64,000 nt of DNA from Staphylococcus schleiferi (GTDB lineage: Bacteria; Bacillota; Bacilli; Staphylococcales; Staphylococcaceae), in the NCBI RefSeq assembly GCF_900458895.1, contig NZ_LR962863.1, positions 2,356,001 to 2,420,000 on the forward strand, read 5' to 3'. Made by a program: the position numbers and the translations under genes. Below, one piece after another: positions 42,101 through 51,227 of this stretch. Within the stretch, counting starts at the first letter, position 1, and the number at the start of each line of letters is the position of its first letter. The notes beneath the pieces were generated by a model. That model made no database searches, was not told the origin of the DNA, and worked only from the letters and a program-made list of their open reading frames with translations.

Positions 42101-43630
42101 TTGTTTGAAGTAATTGAATAGTGACTCCGGTCGATGATTTAACACGGCTAAAGGGGCATCGTAACCCATCGCACCAATGGGATCTTTACCGCCTGACACT
42201 AATTCCGTTAAATATTTATCTAACTCTTCTTTTGTATAGCCGTATCGTTTTTGCATCGCGAAAGCTTCGTCTGTTGACAATTTATCGCCTTGATAAGGAA
42301 TTGTTTCCAAATTAAGGTTAAGTTGGTTTGTTTCAAGCCATTCTTGATACGGATATTGTTGTGCGATTGTTGTTTTCAGTTCATGGTTTTCAATCACTTT
42401 ATGTTGATTAAAATCGACTAAAAGCAATTTTCCTGGGTTCAACTGTCCTTTAAATGCTACGTCTGCTTCATCTACATCAACGACACCGACTTCCGAAGAA
42501 AATACAATTTCGTTCTGCTTTGTAATCGTGTAACGACCCGGTCGCAAACCATTTCTATCTGTAAGTGCCCCTAATTTGTCGCCATCGCAAAACGAAATCA
42601 TAGTTGGACCATCCCAAGGTTCCATTAAATAGCTATAAAATTCATAAAAGGCGCGAACTTTCGGATCATTGCTTTTGTTATATAGCCAAGGTTCCGGAAT
42701 GAGTAGCATGGCTGCTTGCTCCGGCGGCATCGCTAAACTTAAAAATTCAAGCGCATTATCGACAATTGCCGAGTCGCTTCCTGTTTCATCAAGTATCTCT
42801 TCCACTTTCTCGTGTTCTTCACCAAAAACAGTCTCGATTAAACGACGTTGACGTGCACGCATCCAGTTCACATTTCCTCTAATTGTATTGATTTCACCAT
42901 TATGCATAAGCAAGCGATTCGGATGGGCGCGTTCCCAACTTGGAAAAGTATTCGTACTGAAACGAGAATGTACTGAACCGAACTTCGATACATAGTTCTG
43001 TTGTTGTAAATCGATATAAAGACGTTTAATTTGATCTGAACGTAACCATCCCTTATAAACGATTGTTCGACGGGATAAGCTTGTAAAATAAAGGTCCAAG
43101 CCCTGTTCGTGACTATACTTTTCAATCTGTTTGCGAGAAAGATATAAGGCCCGGTCGAAATTTTGAGCCTTCTGGTTTGAGACAAAGATTTGCTGAATGG
43201 CTGGCATCGTATCCGCTACACGTGTAGCTAGGCACGTTATATCAACGGGCACTTCACGATAACCCAACACTTGCAACCCTTCACTTTCAAATATGGATGC
43301 AAATGCTGACGCGTGTGGAGTGTCAGAAATCAAGTCTCGCGCAAACATCATTCCAACAGCATAGGCCCCTTCATCAGGAAGTGAAAATGATGTCACTTGG
43401 TTAAAATATTGATATGGAATCTCAGTCATAATGCCCGCGCCATCCCCAGTAATACCATCTGCACTAATTCCTCCACGATGATCTAAGCGGCGCAACATTT
43501 CTAAAGATTTTTCAACAATAGCATGGGAACGTTCATTATTCATGTTGGCATAAAAACCGATACCACATGCATCGTGTTCTTCGCGACTGTCATAGAGTCC
43601 AATTTTTGTATAGTTAGAATTATTAGACAT
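39128..43630 (-). CDS. gltB: Glutamate synthase, large subunit
   Basis: GltB makes two glutamates from glutamine and 2-oxoglutarate. The 1500-residue protein has an N-terminal amidotransferase domain with the catalytic Cys after the short propeptide (HDACGIGF, Cys22), a central and FMN-binding synthase domain (KSGVGTIAAGVAKAFAD, GGTGASP), the 3Fe-4S cysteines in CxxxxCPVG (VCHKDTCPVG) and a C-terminal beta-helix domain. The ATG at 43630 follows GAGAGGTG and is preferred to a GTG three codons upstream. It is transcribed away from gltC. Confidence 0.96.
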   Translation of the reverse strand: MSNNSNYTKIGLYDSREEHDACGIGFYANMNNERSHAIVEKSLEMLRRLDHRGGISADGITGDGAGIMTEIPYQYFNQVTSFSLPDEGAYAVGMMFARDLISDTPHASAFASIFESEGLQVLGYREVPVDITCLATRVADTMPAIQQIFVSNQKAQNFDRALYLSRKQIEKYSHEQGLDLYFTSLSRRTIVYKGWLRSDQIKRLYIDLQQQNYVSKFGSVHSRFSTNTFPSWERAHPNRLLMHNGEINTIRGNVNWMRARQRRLIETVFGEEHEKVEEILDETGSDSAIVDNALEFLSLAMPPEQAAMLLIPEPWLYNKSNDPKVRAFYEFYSYLMEPWDGPTMISFCDGDKLGALTDRNGLRPGRYTITKQNEIVFSSEVGVVDVDEADVAFKGQLNPGKLLLVDFNQHKVIENHELKTTIAQQYPYQEWLETNQLNLNLETIPYQGDKLSTDEAFAMQKRYGYTKEELDKYLTELVSGGKDPIGAMGYDAPLAVLNHRPESLFNYFKQLFAQVTNPPIDAYREKIVTSELSYLGGEGNLLNPSPEALQRVQLKHPVLTHAQLDEVAKTLKTAYLSTGYTEDLEVALEALGNRVVQEVRRGATVIVLDDSDVRQSDTFAMPALLALSAIHQRLIRENLRMQTSLVVSSGETREVHHLACLVGYGANAVVPYLAQHTIADLTTQGRLEGTVAENVARYNAILSEGLIKVMAKMGISTVQSYQGAQIFEAVGLSERLVDQYFTGTTSKLSGISIETLDAENKARQTVEGQTLDPGSTFQWRQQGQHHTFNPTTIRLLQHACRENDYAQFKAFSKVANEQTSSHIRDLFTFKAQQSIDIEEVEAVDEIVKRFKTGAMSYGSISQEAHQTLAEAMNQLGGKSNSGEGGEARSRYEEREDGRDYKSAIKQVASGRFGVTSHYLQHAKEIQIKVAQGAKPGEGGQLPGSKVYPWIAEVRGSTPGIGLISPPPHHDIYSIEDLAQLIHDLKNVNREADITVKLVSKSGVGTIAAGVAKAFADKIVISGFDGGTGASPKTSIQHAGLPWELGLAETHQTLMLNDLRSRVRLETDGKLLTGRDVAYACMLGAEEFGFATAPLVVLGCIMMRVCHKDTCPVGIATQNGDLCKLYTGKAQYVVNYMRFVAEELREIMAELGIRTVDELVGRTDLLKRSSVAYHHPKAREMKLETLLHQNEGTRTKVIEQQHGLEHGFDLNQLLPAAKSHIEAGTHFVGQFEIVNEQRNVGVITGSEITRNYGLKGLPEDTIVAKTIGHGGQSLGAWMPKGLTLQHTGDANDYVGKGLSGGKIVINAPNVARENEIIVGNVCFYGATQGEAYINGRAGERFCIRNSGVHVVVEGVGDHGLEYMTGGRVVILGDVGKNFGQGMSGGVSYIFPSDVATFKTQNQLDSLDFDEVVDEEEKEMLKAMIQRHLKYTDSQKAATILSDFDVKLKACVKVIPKDYKKMVQKIHYHQQRTTSQDEALLAAFNDKGSIQETAQEERIPVY

Positions 43631-43696
43631 TTCTGACACCTCTCTTTAATAGTATTCTAACTATAGCGGAATCCTATTCATCACATCAATATATAC

Positions 43697-43726
43697 TTGA
43701 GATGAAATCTATCTCATTTTGAGATA
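43697..43726. promoter_or_regulatory. GltC-type operator in the gltB-gltC intergenic region
   Basis: The perfect palindrome TATCTCATTTTGAGATA (43710-43726) fits the T-N11-A LysR box, and a related half, TTGAGATGAAATC, lies immediately to its left. The sites are in the 120 bases between the divergent gltB and gltC starts, as in B. subtilis, where ATCTCATTTTGAGAT-type boxes bind GltC. Confidence 0.8.
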
Positions 43727-43750
43727 ATATAAAAAGAAGGGGGAATATTT

Positions 43751-44629
43751 ATGGAGCTTAAACAGTTGAAATACTTTGTAGAAGTGGCTAAACGCGAACA
43801 TATTTCAGAAGCGGCACTCGAACTCAATGTTGCACAATCGGCAATTAGCCGACATATGCACAACTTGGAAGTCGAGTTAGGAACTTCGCTTTTTTATCGC
43901 AGTGGCCGTAACATTTTCTTAACGACTGAGGGGAAACAATTATTAAAACATGCGCAATCAATACTTGAGCAAGTGGACCACACGTTATCTCAATTTCAAA
44001 CACAAGTTCAACAAAAGCAAAGCGTTTTTACAATTGGCTATGTCAATGGTTCAATTGGCCAAATTTTACCGCAAGTGTTACAAACCATCGAAACAGAATT
44101 AGCTTTATCGCTTGTACCTACCTTATTAGATGAAGAAACAACTTTACCTGCCTTGCAATCACAAGATATCGACTTAGCACTAACAACAGCAACCATTCAT
44201 GATAATACACTAGAAAGCCTACCCCTTTTTGAAGAGACCTATGTGCTTTATGGGGACACACACGCCCCAATCATGAACGTTCCTAATCCACCGCTCAGCT
44301 ATATACTCAAACAATCTTTGTACATACACGAGCCTTTGCCTACTGACTTAAAATTATATTTAACAACACATGCTGAGACACCCGTACATATCATTAATAA
44401 TCCGCAATTTGCGCGATTTATTTTACAAAATCAAAAAGGCTTTGTACTTGCACCTACCTTCATCAACTTATATAGTCAAAATCAACAGTGGAAAAAATTT
44501 TCATTGTCACATACAGATATAAAAAAAACATTTCACCTTGTATATCGACGAGATTTACAAAAACCATTATTAAATGAGGTCATTAAAATTATAATGACCC
44601 ATACACAACAACGTTCGATTTATCACTAA
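43751..44629 (+). CDS. gltC: LysR-type regulator of glutamate synthase (GltC)
   Basis: A 292-residue LysR-type activator with the typical helix-turn-helix at residues 15-40 (HISEAALELNVAQSAISRHMHNLE) and a C-terminal effector-binding domain. Divergent from gltBD with a LysR box between, it most likely activates gltBD according to glutamate and 2-oxoglutarate, as does B. subtilis GltC. It reads directly into the YibE/F genes 11 bases downstream. Confidence 0.9.
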   Translation: MELKQLKYFVEVAKREHISEAALELNVAQSAISRHMHNLEVELGTSLFYRSGRNIFLTTEGKQLLKHAQSILEQVDHTLSQFQTQVQQKQSVFTIGYVNGSIGQILPQVLQTIETELALSLVPTLLDEETTLPALQSQDIDLALTTATIHDNTLESLPLFEETYVLYGDTHAPIMNVPNPPLSYILKQSLYIHEPLPTDLKLYLTTHAETPVHIINNPQFARFILQNQKGFVLAPTFINLYSQNQQWKKFSLSHTDIKKTFHLVYRRDLQKPLLNEVIKIIMTHTQQRSIYH

Positions 44630-44640
44630 GGAGACTTATT

Positions 44641-45747
44641 ATGAAACAAAAACGTCATTTATGGTATTACTTTATCGCGATTTGTATTATTCTCGCGTTA
44701 TTGGCAATTCTCTTCACTCGAGTGAACACCTCTTTTTATCGCATTCCGATTGGAGAAGTCGTTCATGTCGACCAACATCACAGCGAAAAATCTGTTGATG
44801 ATCAACATAATCGAGACACTAAATATCATGATGTCCTGAAAATTAAAGTTTTAAATACATCTAAAAAGGATCAAATTGTACACGTCGATCACTTATATAA
44901 CGCTTCTCAAACCGAAGCACAAGCTTACCAAGTGGGTGATAAAGTACTACTCCATATAGATAAAGCAGGTAAAGATAACTTTATTATTGAAAAGAAACGT
45001 GACACTGTGATTGTCACAATTGTAAGCTTCTTTCTTATTGCACTACTCATTGTGGGGCACCGCATTGGCTTGCAATCGATTATTTCATTATTGATTAATT
45101 CTGTTGCGATTTTACTAGCTATTAGCTTGTATCACGCAAATACGAATCTCAATTTGTTCCTATTGATGTCCGGAGCCGTAGTTATTGCAACCACCTTAAC
45201 GCTTTGGCTCGTCATCGGTTGGTCTATGCGTACCATTGTCACCATTCTTAGTACCTTGTTAGGCACCTTTATTTGTATATTTATCGCGTGGTCTGTTATT
45301 TCACTCACAAATAGCCAAGGGATTAAATATGAAACTATGAGCTTTTTGACAATTCAACCTAAAACAGTCTTTTTAACCTCTGTTATGGTAGGGACTTTGG
45401 GTGCAGTTATGGACGTGGCTATTACAATATCTAGTGGTATGTATGAAGTGCTACAACGGGCACCTCATATTTCAACTGAGCGTTGGGTTTTGGCCGGCCG
45501 TAATATCGGACAAGATATTATGGGAACAATGACAAATATTTTATTATTTTCTTATCTTGCAGGTAGCCTCCCAATGCTCTTACTTTATTTAAAAAATGGG
45601 AATACCCTGACCTATAGTATTTCTATGAACTGGTCTTTAGAAGTTTCACGGGCTATTACAGGCGGTATAGGTATCGTCTTAACGATTCCATTAACAATCT
45701 TACTCATGCAAGTATGGTTGAAATGGTTAGGAGGCAAGCATCAATGA
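44641..45747 (+). CDS. YibE/F family membrane protein, first of a pair
   Basis: A 368-residue protein with one N-terminal membrane anchor (about 8-27), an extracytoplasmic domain (about 30-120) and then about seven membrane segments. The conserved MVGTLGAVMDVAITISSGMYE motif identifies the YibE/F family. The function is unknown; a transport role is often suggested but not shown. It overlaps its partner gene by four bases (ATGA). Confidence 0.85.
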   Translation: MKQKRHLWYYFIAICIILALLAILFTRVNTSFYRIPIGEVVHVDQHHSEKSVDDQHNRDTKYHDVLKIKVLNTSKKDQIVHVDHLYNASQTEAQAYQVGDKVLLHIDKAGKDNFIIEKKRDTVIVTIVSFFLIALLIVGHRIGLQSIISLLINSVAILLAISLYHANTNLNLFLLMSGAVVIATTLTLWLVIGWSMRTIVTILSTLLGTFICIFIAWSVISLTNSQGIKYETMSFLTIQPKTVFLTSVMVGTLGAVMDVAITISSGMYEVLQRAPHISTERWVLAGRNIGQDIMGTMTNILLFSYLAGSLPMLLLYLKNGNTLTYSISMNWSLEVSRAITGGIGIVLTIPLTILLMQVWLKWLGGKHQ

Positions 45748-46499
45748 ACGCAATTGTGATATTAAGTTTATTTTTACTCATACTGATGCTCGTTTTTGGA
45801 GGCCGCAGTGGCTTTGTATCGTTTTTAACACTGTTTTTAAATTTTATTGTACTTTTCATTGCGATATTATTTATCGTATTTCGCGCGCCCATTTATTTAG
45901 TCACGTTTGTCTTTTGTATCATCATCGCTGTCATTAATCTTTTTCTACTTAACAAGTTCAATATAAAGACACTGGCAGCGTTCATTTCTAGTATCGTGAC
46001 AACGTTATTAATGATTGCAGCGATTTATCTCTCTGTTCACTGGGGCCATTTACAAGGTTTTACGCAAGAAGAACAAGATGAAACCTATGTCTTTTCATTG
46101 AATATTGGGATTGATATGGAGCAGTTTATGATTTTTACAGTCATTCTCGCCGTCATTGCTGCAGTGATTGACTTAGCCATTACCATCAGCTCGCCTGTTT
46201 TTGAGTTACACGAAGCGAATCCTTCATTAACAAAGCGCGAACTCTTCCAATCAGGTATGCGTGTAGGGCGCGAAATATTCGCCACTTCAGCGAATACGAT
46301 TTATCTCGCATTGCTTGGTGGCTCAATGACGATCGTCTTTTGGTTTTTCAATTTGCACTATAGTTTCGGTCACCTGATTAATGCGAAATTATTTGCACAA
46401 GAACTAGTGACTATCGTATTAGGTGGTATTGCCATTGCCATTTGTATTCCAATTACTTCTATTATTACTGCATGGCTAGTGAAACAATATCACCACTAA
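45744..46499 (+). CDS. YibE/F family membrane protein, second of a pair
   Basis: A 251-residue protein with about seven membrane segments, lacking the N-terminal extracytoplasmic domain of its partner. The family motif VIAAVIDLAITISSPVFEL is present. The ATG at 45744 overlaps the upstream stop codon, so the two proteins are likely made together as a complex. A further 10 upstream codons in frame are not needed. Substrate unknown. Confidence 0.85.
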   Translation: MNAIVILSLFLLILMLVFGGRSGFVSFLTLFLNFIVLFIAILFIVFRAPIYLVTFVFCIIIAVINLFLLNKFNIKTLAAFISSIVTTLLMIAAIYLSVHWGHLQGFTQEEQDETYVFSLNIGIDMEQFMIFTVILAVIAAVIDLAITISSPVFELHEANPSLTKRELFQSGMRVGREIFATSANTIYLALLGGSMTIVFWFFNLHYSFGHLINAKLFAQELVTIVLGGIAIAICIPITSIITAWLVKQYHH

Positions 46500-46538
46500 A
46501 TGATCCTTATACAATTTCAAAAGCGTAAAGCAACAGGT

Positions 46539-46572
46539 GCGAGGCTGGGACATCATTCCCGGTCTCGCCTTT
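46539..46572 (+). terminator. Terminator after the YibE/F pair
   Basis: GCGAGGCTGGGA pairs with TCCCGGTCTCGC around a small loop, followed by CTTTTCTT. The GAGGCTGGGACAT core resembles hairpins often seen between staphylococcal genes. The rest of the gap to 46718 holds a short repeated GCGCGTTT motif (near 46617 and 46680). Confidence 0.8.
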
Positions 46573-46717
46573 TCTTGTTTGAGTATATATTGCGTTAAAC
46601 CTTCTCCCTCTAAAAAGCGCGTTTAGAACACTACTTATGCCCAGGTTCTCGCCTTTTAACCGCTCAATTATTAATCAAAGCGCGTTTCGGGTAAAACTTA
46701 TGACGAGGTGAAAAATA

Positions 46718-48985
46718 ATGACAACGATTCATATCCACGGTGCACGACAAAACAACTTAAAAAATATTCACGTCAATATTCCTAAACATCAGCTGACGGT
46801 TGTCACAGGAAGATCTGGTTCTGGTAAATCGTCACTAGTTTTTAATACAATAGCAGCAGAATCCGAACGCTTATTAAACGAAACCTATTCAAGTTATATC
46901 CAACATCAACTCACACAATATGAAAAACCAGCCGTCGATCAAATTGAAAACTTACCCGTCGCAATGGTCATTAATCAGAAAAGGCTTGGCGGTAATTCTC
47001 GCTCCACAGTGGGCACAATATCAGATATTTATGCTTCTGTACGCTTATTATGGTCCCGTATCGGCGAACCTTTTGTTGGATATTCTGATATTTTTTCTTT
47101 CAATCATCCAAACGGAATGTGCGAAACATGTCAAGGACTTGGCTATGTTGAAGATATTGATTTAAACGAATTGATTGATTTCAATCGTTCTTTAAATGAA
47201 GGTGCAATACGTTTTCCTTCTTTCAAGCCAGACAGTTGGCGGGGAAAGCGTTATCGCTATTCTGGATTGTTTGATAATGATAAAAAGTTAAAAGATTATA
47301 CAGGCGAAGAACTTGATACATTTCTTTATACAGAACCGACACGTTTGAAAAATCCTCCTCCAGAATGGCCTAAAACTGCAAAATTTGAAGGATTAATTCA
47401 TCGTTTTCGTCGTTCATTTTTAATCAATGATAACTTTGAGAAAAAACGCTTTCTAAAAGATGTTCAGCGCGTCGTTCATCAACATACATGTCCTGATTGT
47501 CAAGGCCAACGCCTCAATCCAAAAGTGCTCAGCTGTAAAATCAACGGCTTAAGTATTGCAGATTTTACTGCATTAACGATAGATGAAGCGCTCCTTTTTT
47601 TAGAGCAACTTCAAAGTGACAAAGCCGCCTACATTATTGCACCATTAAAAAATCAGCTTCAGGCCTTACATGACATCGGCCTCAATTATTTAACATTAAA
47701 TCGTGAAACGCCTACATTATCTGGTGGAGAATCACAACGTATTAAACTGATTCGCCACCTGAATACACCGTTGACAGATTTAGTTTATATTATTGATGAG
47801 CCGAGTGTCGGGTTACATCCTGCAGATATTGAAAAAATCAATGAAATCATGCTGAATATACGTGACAAAGGCAATACAGTGATTATTGTCGAACACGATC
47901 CTGATGTCATTAAAATTGCGGACCATATTATCGATATCGGTCCAGGGGCAGGAAAAAATGGTGGACAAGTTACTTTTGAAGGGACTTATGAACAACTCAA
48001 AAAATCAAACACAGATACAGGACGTGCATTGATGCGCACACATCAACTTAAGCCAGCAGTCGCTCACTACCAAGATTGGTTTCATCTCAATCATATCAGT
48101 CATAATAATTTACAAGATGTGTCTGTCTCTATTCCTCAAAATGCACAGACTGTTATTACCGGTGTAGCAGGTTCAGGAAAAAGCTCTTTAATTAAAAGCG
48201 GCTTTGCACAAAACCCGAATGCAATTTTTATCAATCAAAAAGGTATTCACGCATCTAGCCGCTCCAATTTATTGACGTATATGGGCGTATTTGATGAAGT
48301 TCGTGCCTTTTTTAGTCAAAACACAGGTTTGAAAAAGGCGATGTTTAGTTACAATTCTGATGGCGCTTGTCCAAATTGCAACGGTAAAGGAGTAATCAAA
48401 ACAGAACTTGCCTTTATGCCATCATTTTCTCAAACTTGTGAAGTATGTCACGGTACGCGCTACCGTCCAGAGGTATTAGAAGCAAAAGTCGAAGGGTATT
48501 CTATTGCAGATGTATTAGCACTCACTGTCGAAGAAGCCATCTCACTTTTCAAAGATGAGACGACCATTTCAAAATCTTTGATTGCACTCCAAAAAACAGG
48601 TCTAAGCTATATGACTTTAGGACAATCATTAGATACATTATCTGGCGGTGAAATCCAGCGATTAAAACTGAGTCGCTATATGACCGATCATGTTTCAGGA
48701 AAAATTTTTATTTTTGACGAGCCCACAACAGGCTTACATGAAGATGATATTCCTATTTTACAACAACGATTTGAACAACTTGTTCAAGATGGAAACACTG
48801 TGATTTTAATCGAACATAATTTAACAATGATGACCCAAGCAGATTGGTTAATTGATATTGGCCCGGGCGCTGGTACACGAGGCGGTCAGATTTTATTTAG
48901 TGGCCCGCCTCAACGATTAATTGAAACGACGCATTCCGCAACAGCACAACATCTTGCCGACTATATCCATCGTCAGTCATTTTAA
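46718..48985 (+). CDS. UvrA-like ABC ATPase (UvrA2 type)
   Basis: A 755-residue protein with two ABC ATPase halves. The first has GRSGSGKSS, a zinc pair CETC/CPDC and LSGGESQR; the second has GVAGSGKSS, CPNC/CEVC and LSGGEIQR. It is about 185 residues shorter than UvrA and appears to lack the UvrB-binding insert, which fits the UvrA2/DrrC class linked to resistance to DNA-binding drugs or self-protection. It is not the housekeeping uvrA. No partner gene is adjacent. Confidence 0.88.
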   Translation: MTTIHIHGARQNNLKNIHVNIPKHQLTVVTGRSGSGKSSLVFNTIAAESERLLNETYSSYIQHQLTQYEKPAVDQIENLPVAMVINQKRLGGNSRSTVGTISDIYASVRLLWSRIGEPFVGYSDIFSFNHPNGMCETCQGLGYVEDIDLNELIDFNRSLNEGAIRFPSFKPDSWRGKRYRYSGLFDNDKKLKDYTGEELDTFLYTEPTRLKNPPPEWPKTAKFEGLIHRFRRSFLINDNFEKKRFLKDVQRVVHQHTCPDCQGQRLNPKVLSCKINGLSIADFTALTIDEALLFLEQLQSDKAAYIIAPLKNQLQALHDIGLNYLTLNRETPTLSGGESQRIKLIRHLNTPLTDLVYIIDEPSVGLHPADIEKINEIMLNIRDKGNTVIIVEHDPDVIKIADHIIDIGPGAGKNGGQVTFEGTYEQLKKSNTDTGRALMRTHQLKPAVAHYQDWFHLNHISHNNLQDVSVSIPQNAQTVITGVAGSGKSSLIKSGFAQNPNAIFINQKGIHASSRSNLLTYMGVFDEVRAFFSQNTGLKKAMFSYNSDGACPNCNGKGVIKTELAFMPSFSQTCEVCHGTRYRPEVLEAKVEGYSIADVLALTVEEAISLFKDETTISKSLIALQKTGLSYMTLGQSLDTLSGGEIQRLKLSRYMTDHVSGKIFIFDEPTTGLHEDDIPILQQRFEQLVQDGNTVILIEHNLTMMTQADWLIDIGPGAGTRGGQILFSGPPQRLIETTHSATAQHLADYIHRQSF

Positions 48986-49027
48986 ACTTTCATCTAATTT
49001 ACGAACATGTGCATTATTTTTTAACAT

Positions 49028-49087
49028 AAAAACATGGGTATGAGACTATGAAATCAAACTGATTTTTGGCTCACACCCATGCTTTTT
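49028..49087. terminator. Bidirectional terminator between uvrA2 and the IsaB-like gene
   Basis: CATGGGT (49033-49039) pairs with ACCCATG (49075-49081), extended by TGAG/CTCA, with A and T runs on the two sides. It serves the two convergent genes. Confidence 0.8.
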
Positions 49088-49106
49088 ATAACATTATTAT
49101 CAATAA

Positions 49107-49626
49107 TTAGGCCATACTACCTTTTGCTTTAATCACGATAGAATTACCTGGGTAAAACGCAACTTGTGTTGTTTTAGCATCAAAAATTTCTCCAGATTTT
49201 ACATGATCGCGAATCGCTTTGTCACTATGCTCTACTTTATCGACAAGTAATGTCAGATTAACTAATTTATTATGGTCATCAATGCCGATAATGACATCAT
49301 TTTTTTCGTAATATGTGATGCCTTTTTTCGCATAATATTTTTTCAAGTCTTTTCCAAGTGCTTTTTCCACATCAGCACGTGTTGATTGACCTACTTTTAA
49401 ACCTTCATATTTAAAATTATCTGCTTTTAGTGCTTGATAAAAGTTTTTATCTTCTAAAGCATTATTAGACTTATAATTAAATACACCTTTGTAAGTGTAG
49501 TATGGGGCTTTTTGCGCTGTTGCCGCATGCGCATCCGTAGGCAGTTGTGCCCCTACTGATGTTGCACCTAATAGTGCCCCCCACAGATAAACTTGTTGCA
49601 ATGACTACTTTTGTCATTTGATTCAT
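49107..49626 (-). pseudogene. IsaB-like secreted protein, frameshifted in the signal peptide as read
   Basis: The gene resembles the immunodominant staphylococcal antigen B (IsaB), a small secreted protein reported to bind nucleic acids. The mature part contains PYYTYKGV, NFKYEGLKVGQSTRADVEKALGKDLKK and FYPGNSIVIKAKG. The start at 49626 (AGGAG upstream) and the signal peptide are in another frame: removing one base of the six-C run at 49577-49582 restores MNQMTKVVIATSLSVGALLGATSVGAQ, a normal signal peptide ending near DAHAA. The repaired protein would be 172 residues. Confidence 0.82.
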
Positions 49627-50118
49627 TTTGTATCACTCCTCTATATTTCTCGACACAATCCAAATTGAATAAGATTACTCAATCATTCTCATATTAATCA
49701 AGTTCAAAAATTTACTCAATTTGCCTACAATTCAATCATTGATATATTAAATTGTTTCTTGATTAAATGATAACAAATTCATGTCATACTTTCACTTACA
49801 ACAGTTTACGCTATGCAATATCCCTTTTCATCAGCCCTGAGTTGGGTATTTTAGCCACTTTAGTATATTAAATGATTATTAGAACGCGAAAAATGATATC
49901 GTCCACATCCATTTCAAGTTTCTGAAAAGTCGCTTAACTCACACTATATAAAAGACACTAAAGGTGGATTGATTGATAAAGCATAGCCCATTACGATTTG
50001 CTTAAAAATGGCGATATTTAGCAGTGTGTAGAGGTTATAAACGCACAATGTATAGATAAAGTTATCAAAAATGGTATACTATGTATCATAATTCAATATA
50101 GATGGGGGTTATCATTCT
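49627..50118. other. Intergenic region
   Basis: About 490 AT-rich bases between the divergent IsaB-like gene and the gene at 50119. It must contain both promoters; a TATACT at about 50073 is a possible -10 for the latter. No coding frame or RNA gene was recognised. Confidence 0.4.
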
Positions 50119-50394
50119 ATGGCAAAAAAACCTAAAAAAACGTTAAGTCTCTTATCAGGCGCATTGTCTGGCGCGAGCATCATTGTCGATGCTTACAATA
50201 CTTATATCTATCGTTCAAAAAACAAAAAATTGAGCTATATTTCTATCGGCATCGGTGTAGCAGATGTACTGCTTGATTTTTACTTGTCATTCGGTGCTAA
50301 AAGCAAAGCTGGAAAAGCATGGTCTATGTTTTCAATAGGACGCCAAGTCTATAGCTCTGTGCAAAAACTTAAAGAAATTCAAGCACGTTCATAA
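50119..50394 (+). CDS. Small protein of unknown function
   Basis: I do not recognise this 91-residue protein. It has a basic N-terminus (MAKKPKKTL), a Gly/Ala/Ser-rich hydrophobic stretch (about 8-30), and a second hydrophobic stretch (about 42-62), then a basic, polar tail, suggesting two short membrane-associated helices. The ribosome-binding site is weak (GGGGG about 10 bases upstream). A strong terminator follows. Confidence 0.7.
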   Translation: MAKKPKKTLSLLSGALSGASIIVDAYNTYIYRSKNKKLSYISIGIGVADVLLDFYLSFGAKSKAGKAWSMFSIGRQVYSSVQKLKEIQARS

Positions 50395-50403
50395 TTTGTG
50401 AGA

Positions 50404-50482
50404 ATGAGGCAGCTGACTTGGATTGCGCACAACTTGCGACTAACAACTGCGCAATCCAAACGTCACCTGTCTCATGATTTTT
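50404..50482 (+). terminator. Terminator between the small gene and tetR
   Basis: A long stem: ATGAGGCAG with CTGTCTCAT, extended by TGGATTGCGCA with TGCGCAATCCA, followed by GATTTTTT on the plus strand. It separates the convergent genes. Confidence 0.85.
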
Positions 50483-51078
50483 TAATGATAAACTTCATAA
50501 ATAATCCGCCAAGGCCCTTGATACATCAATTTATAAATATTTTCGACTTGTTCATCAATTGTACTTCGTGCCTCATCTAGCACCCAAGTACGCATTAGCG
50601 ACCACATACTCCCCAAAACAAAAGCATGGAAATATCGAAATGGAATTCCTGCTATCTCCTTATCATTAGGTAACAAACTCTTCAAATTAAGCTCAATCAT
50701 TTCTCCAATCTTTTGTTCAATTTCATAATTGCGCCCCATAGTTAATAAAACGCGATACCGATCAAGATCGTCGTGCATGATTGTTAAAACTGCGCGTGGA
50801 ATCTCTTTGAACACAATTGCTGCTTCCTCAGCATTCTCGACTGCTTTAAGACGCATAATTTTTTCATTAAAATTGATTTGCATCTGCTCAATCATTTCTT
50901 GTTCAATTTGATCGAGTAAATCATACTTATCTAAATAATGCTGATAAAATGTAGCACGATTGATATCTGCAACATCTGCAATTTGATTCACGGTAATTTT
51001 ATCTAACTTTTCCGTTTTCAAAAGTGTAATCATCGCATTTTTTATTGCCGTTTTCGTTTTACGAACTCTTCTATCCAT
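50482..51078 (-). CDS. TetR/AcrR family regulator
   Basis: A 198-residue protein with a TetR-type helix-turn-helix (about 25-50: KITVNQIADVADINRATFYQHYLDKYDLL) and a C-terminal ligand-binding domain. The ATG at 51078 has GGAG nine bases upstream. It is divergent from the membrane protein gene at 51228, so regulation of that gene is likely, though the ligand is unknown. Confidence 0.88.
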   Translation of the reverse strand: MDRRVRKTKTAIKNAMITLLKTEKLDKITVNQIADVADINRATFYQHYLDKYDLLDQIEQEMIEQMQINFNEKIMRLKAVENAEEAAIVFKEIPRAVLTIMHDDLDRYRVLLTMGRNYEIEQKIGEMIELNLKSLLPNDKEIAGIPFRYFHAFVLGSMWSLMRTWVLDEARSTIDEQVENIYKLMYQGPWRIIYEVYH

Positions 51079-51227
51079 CAAAATAATCTCCTTTAAACAA
51101 CAATTTTATACTATGTGTTGGTTAATCAGCACTTTGCCATCAATTGAACATTGTATCTATTTTAATATCTATTATAATAACATCACGAACAATAAACAAC
51201 ACAATGTTGCTTAAAGGAGGTCATTTT

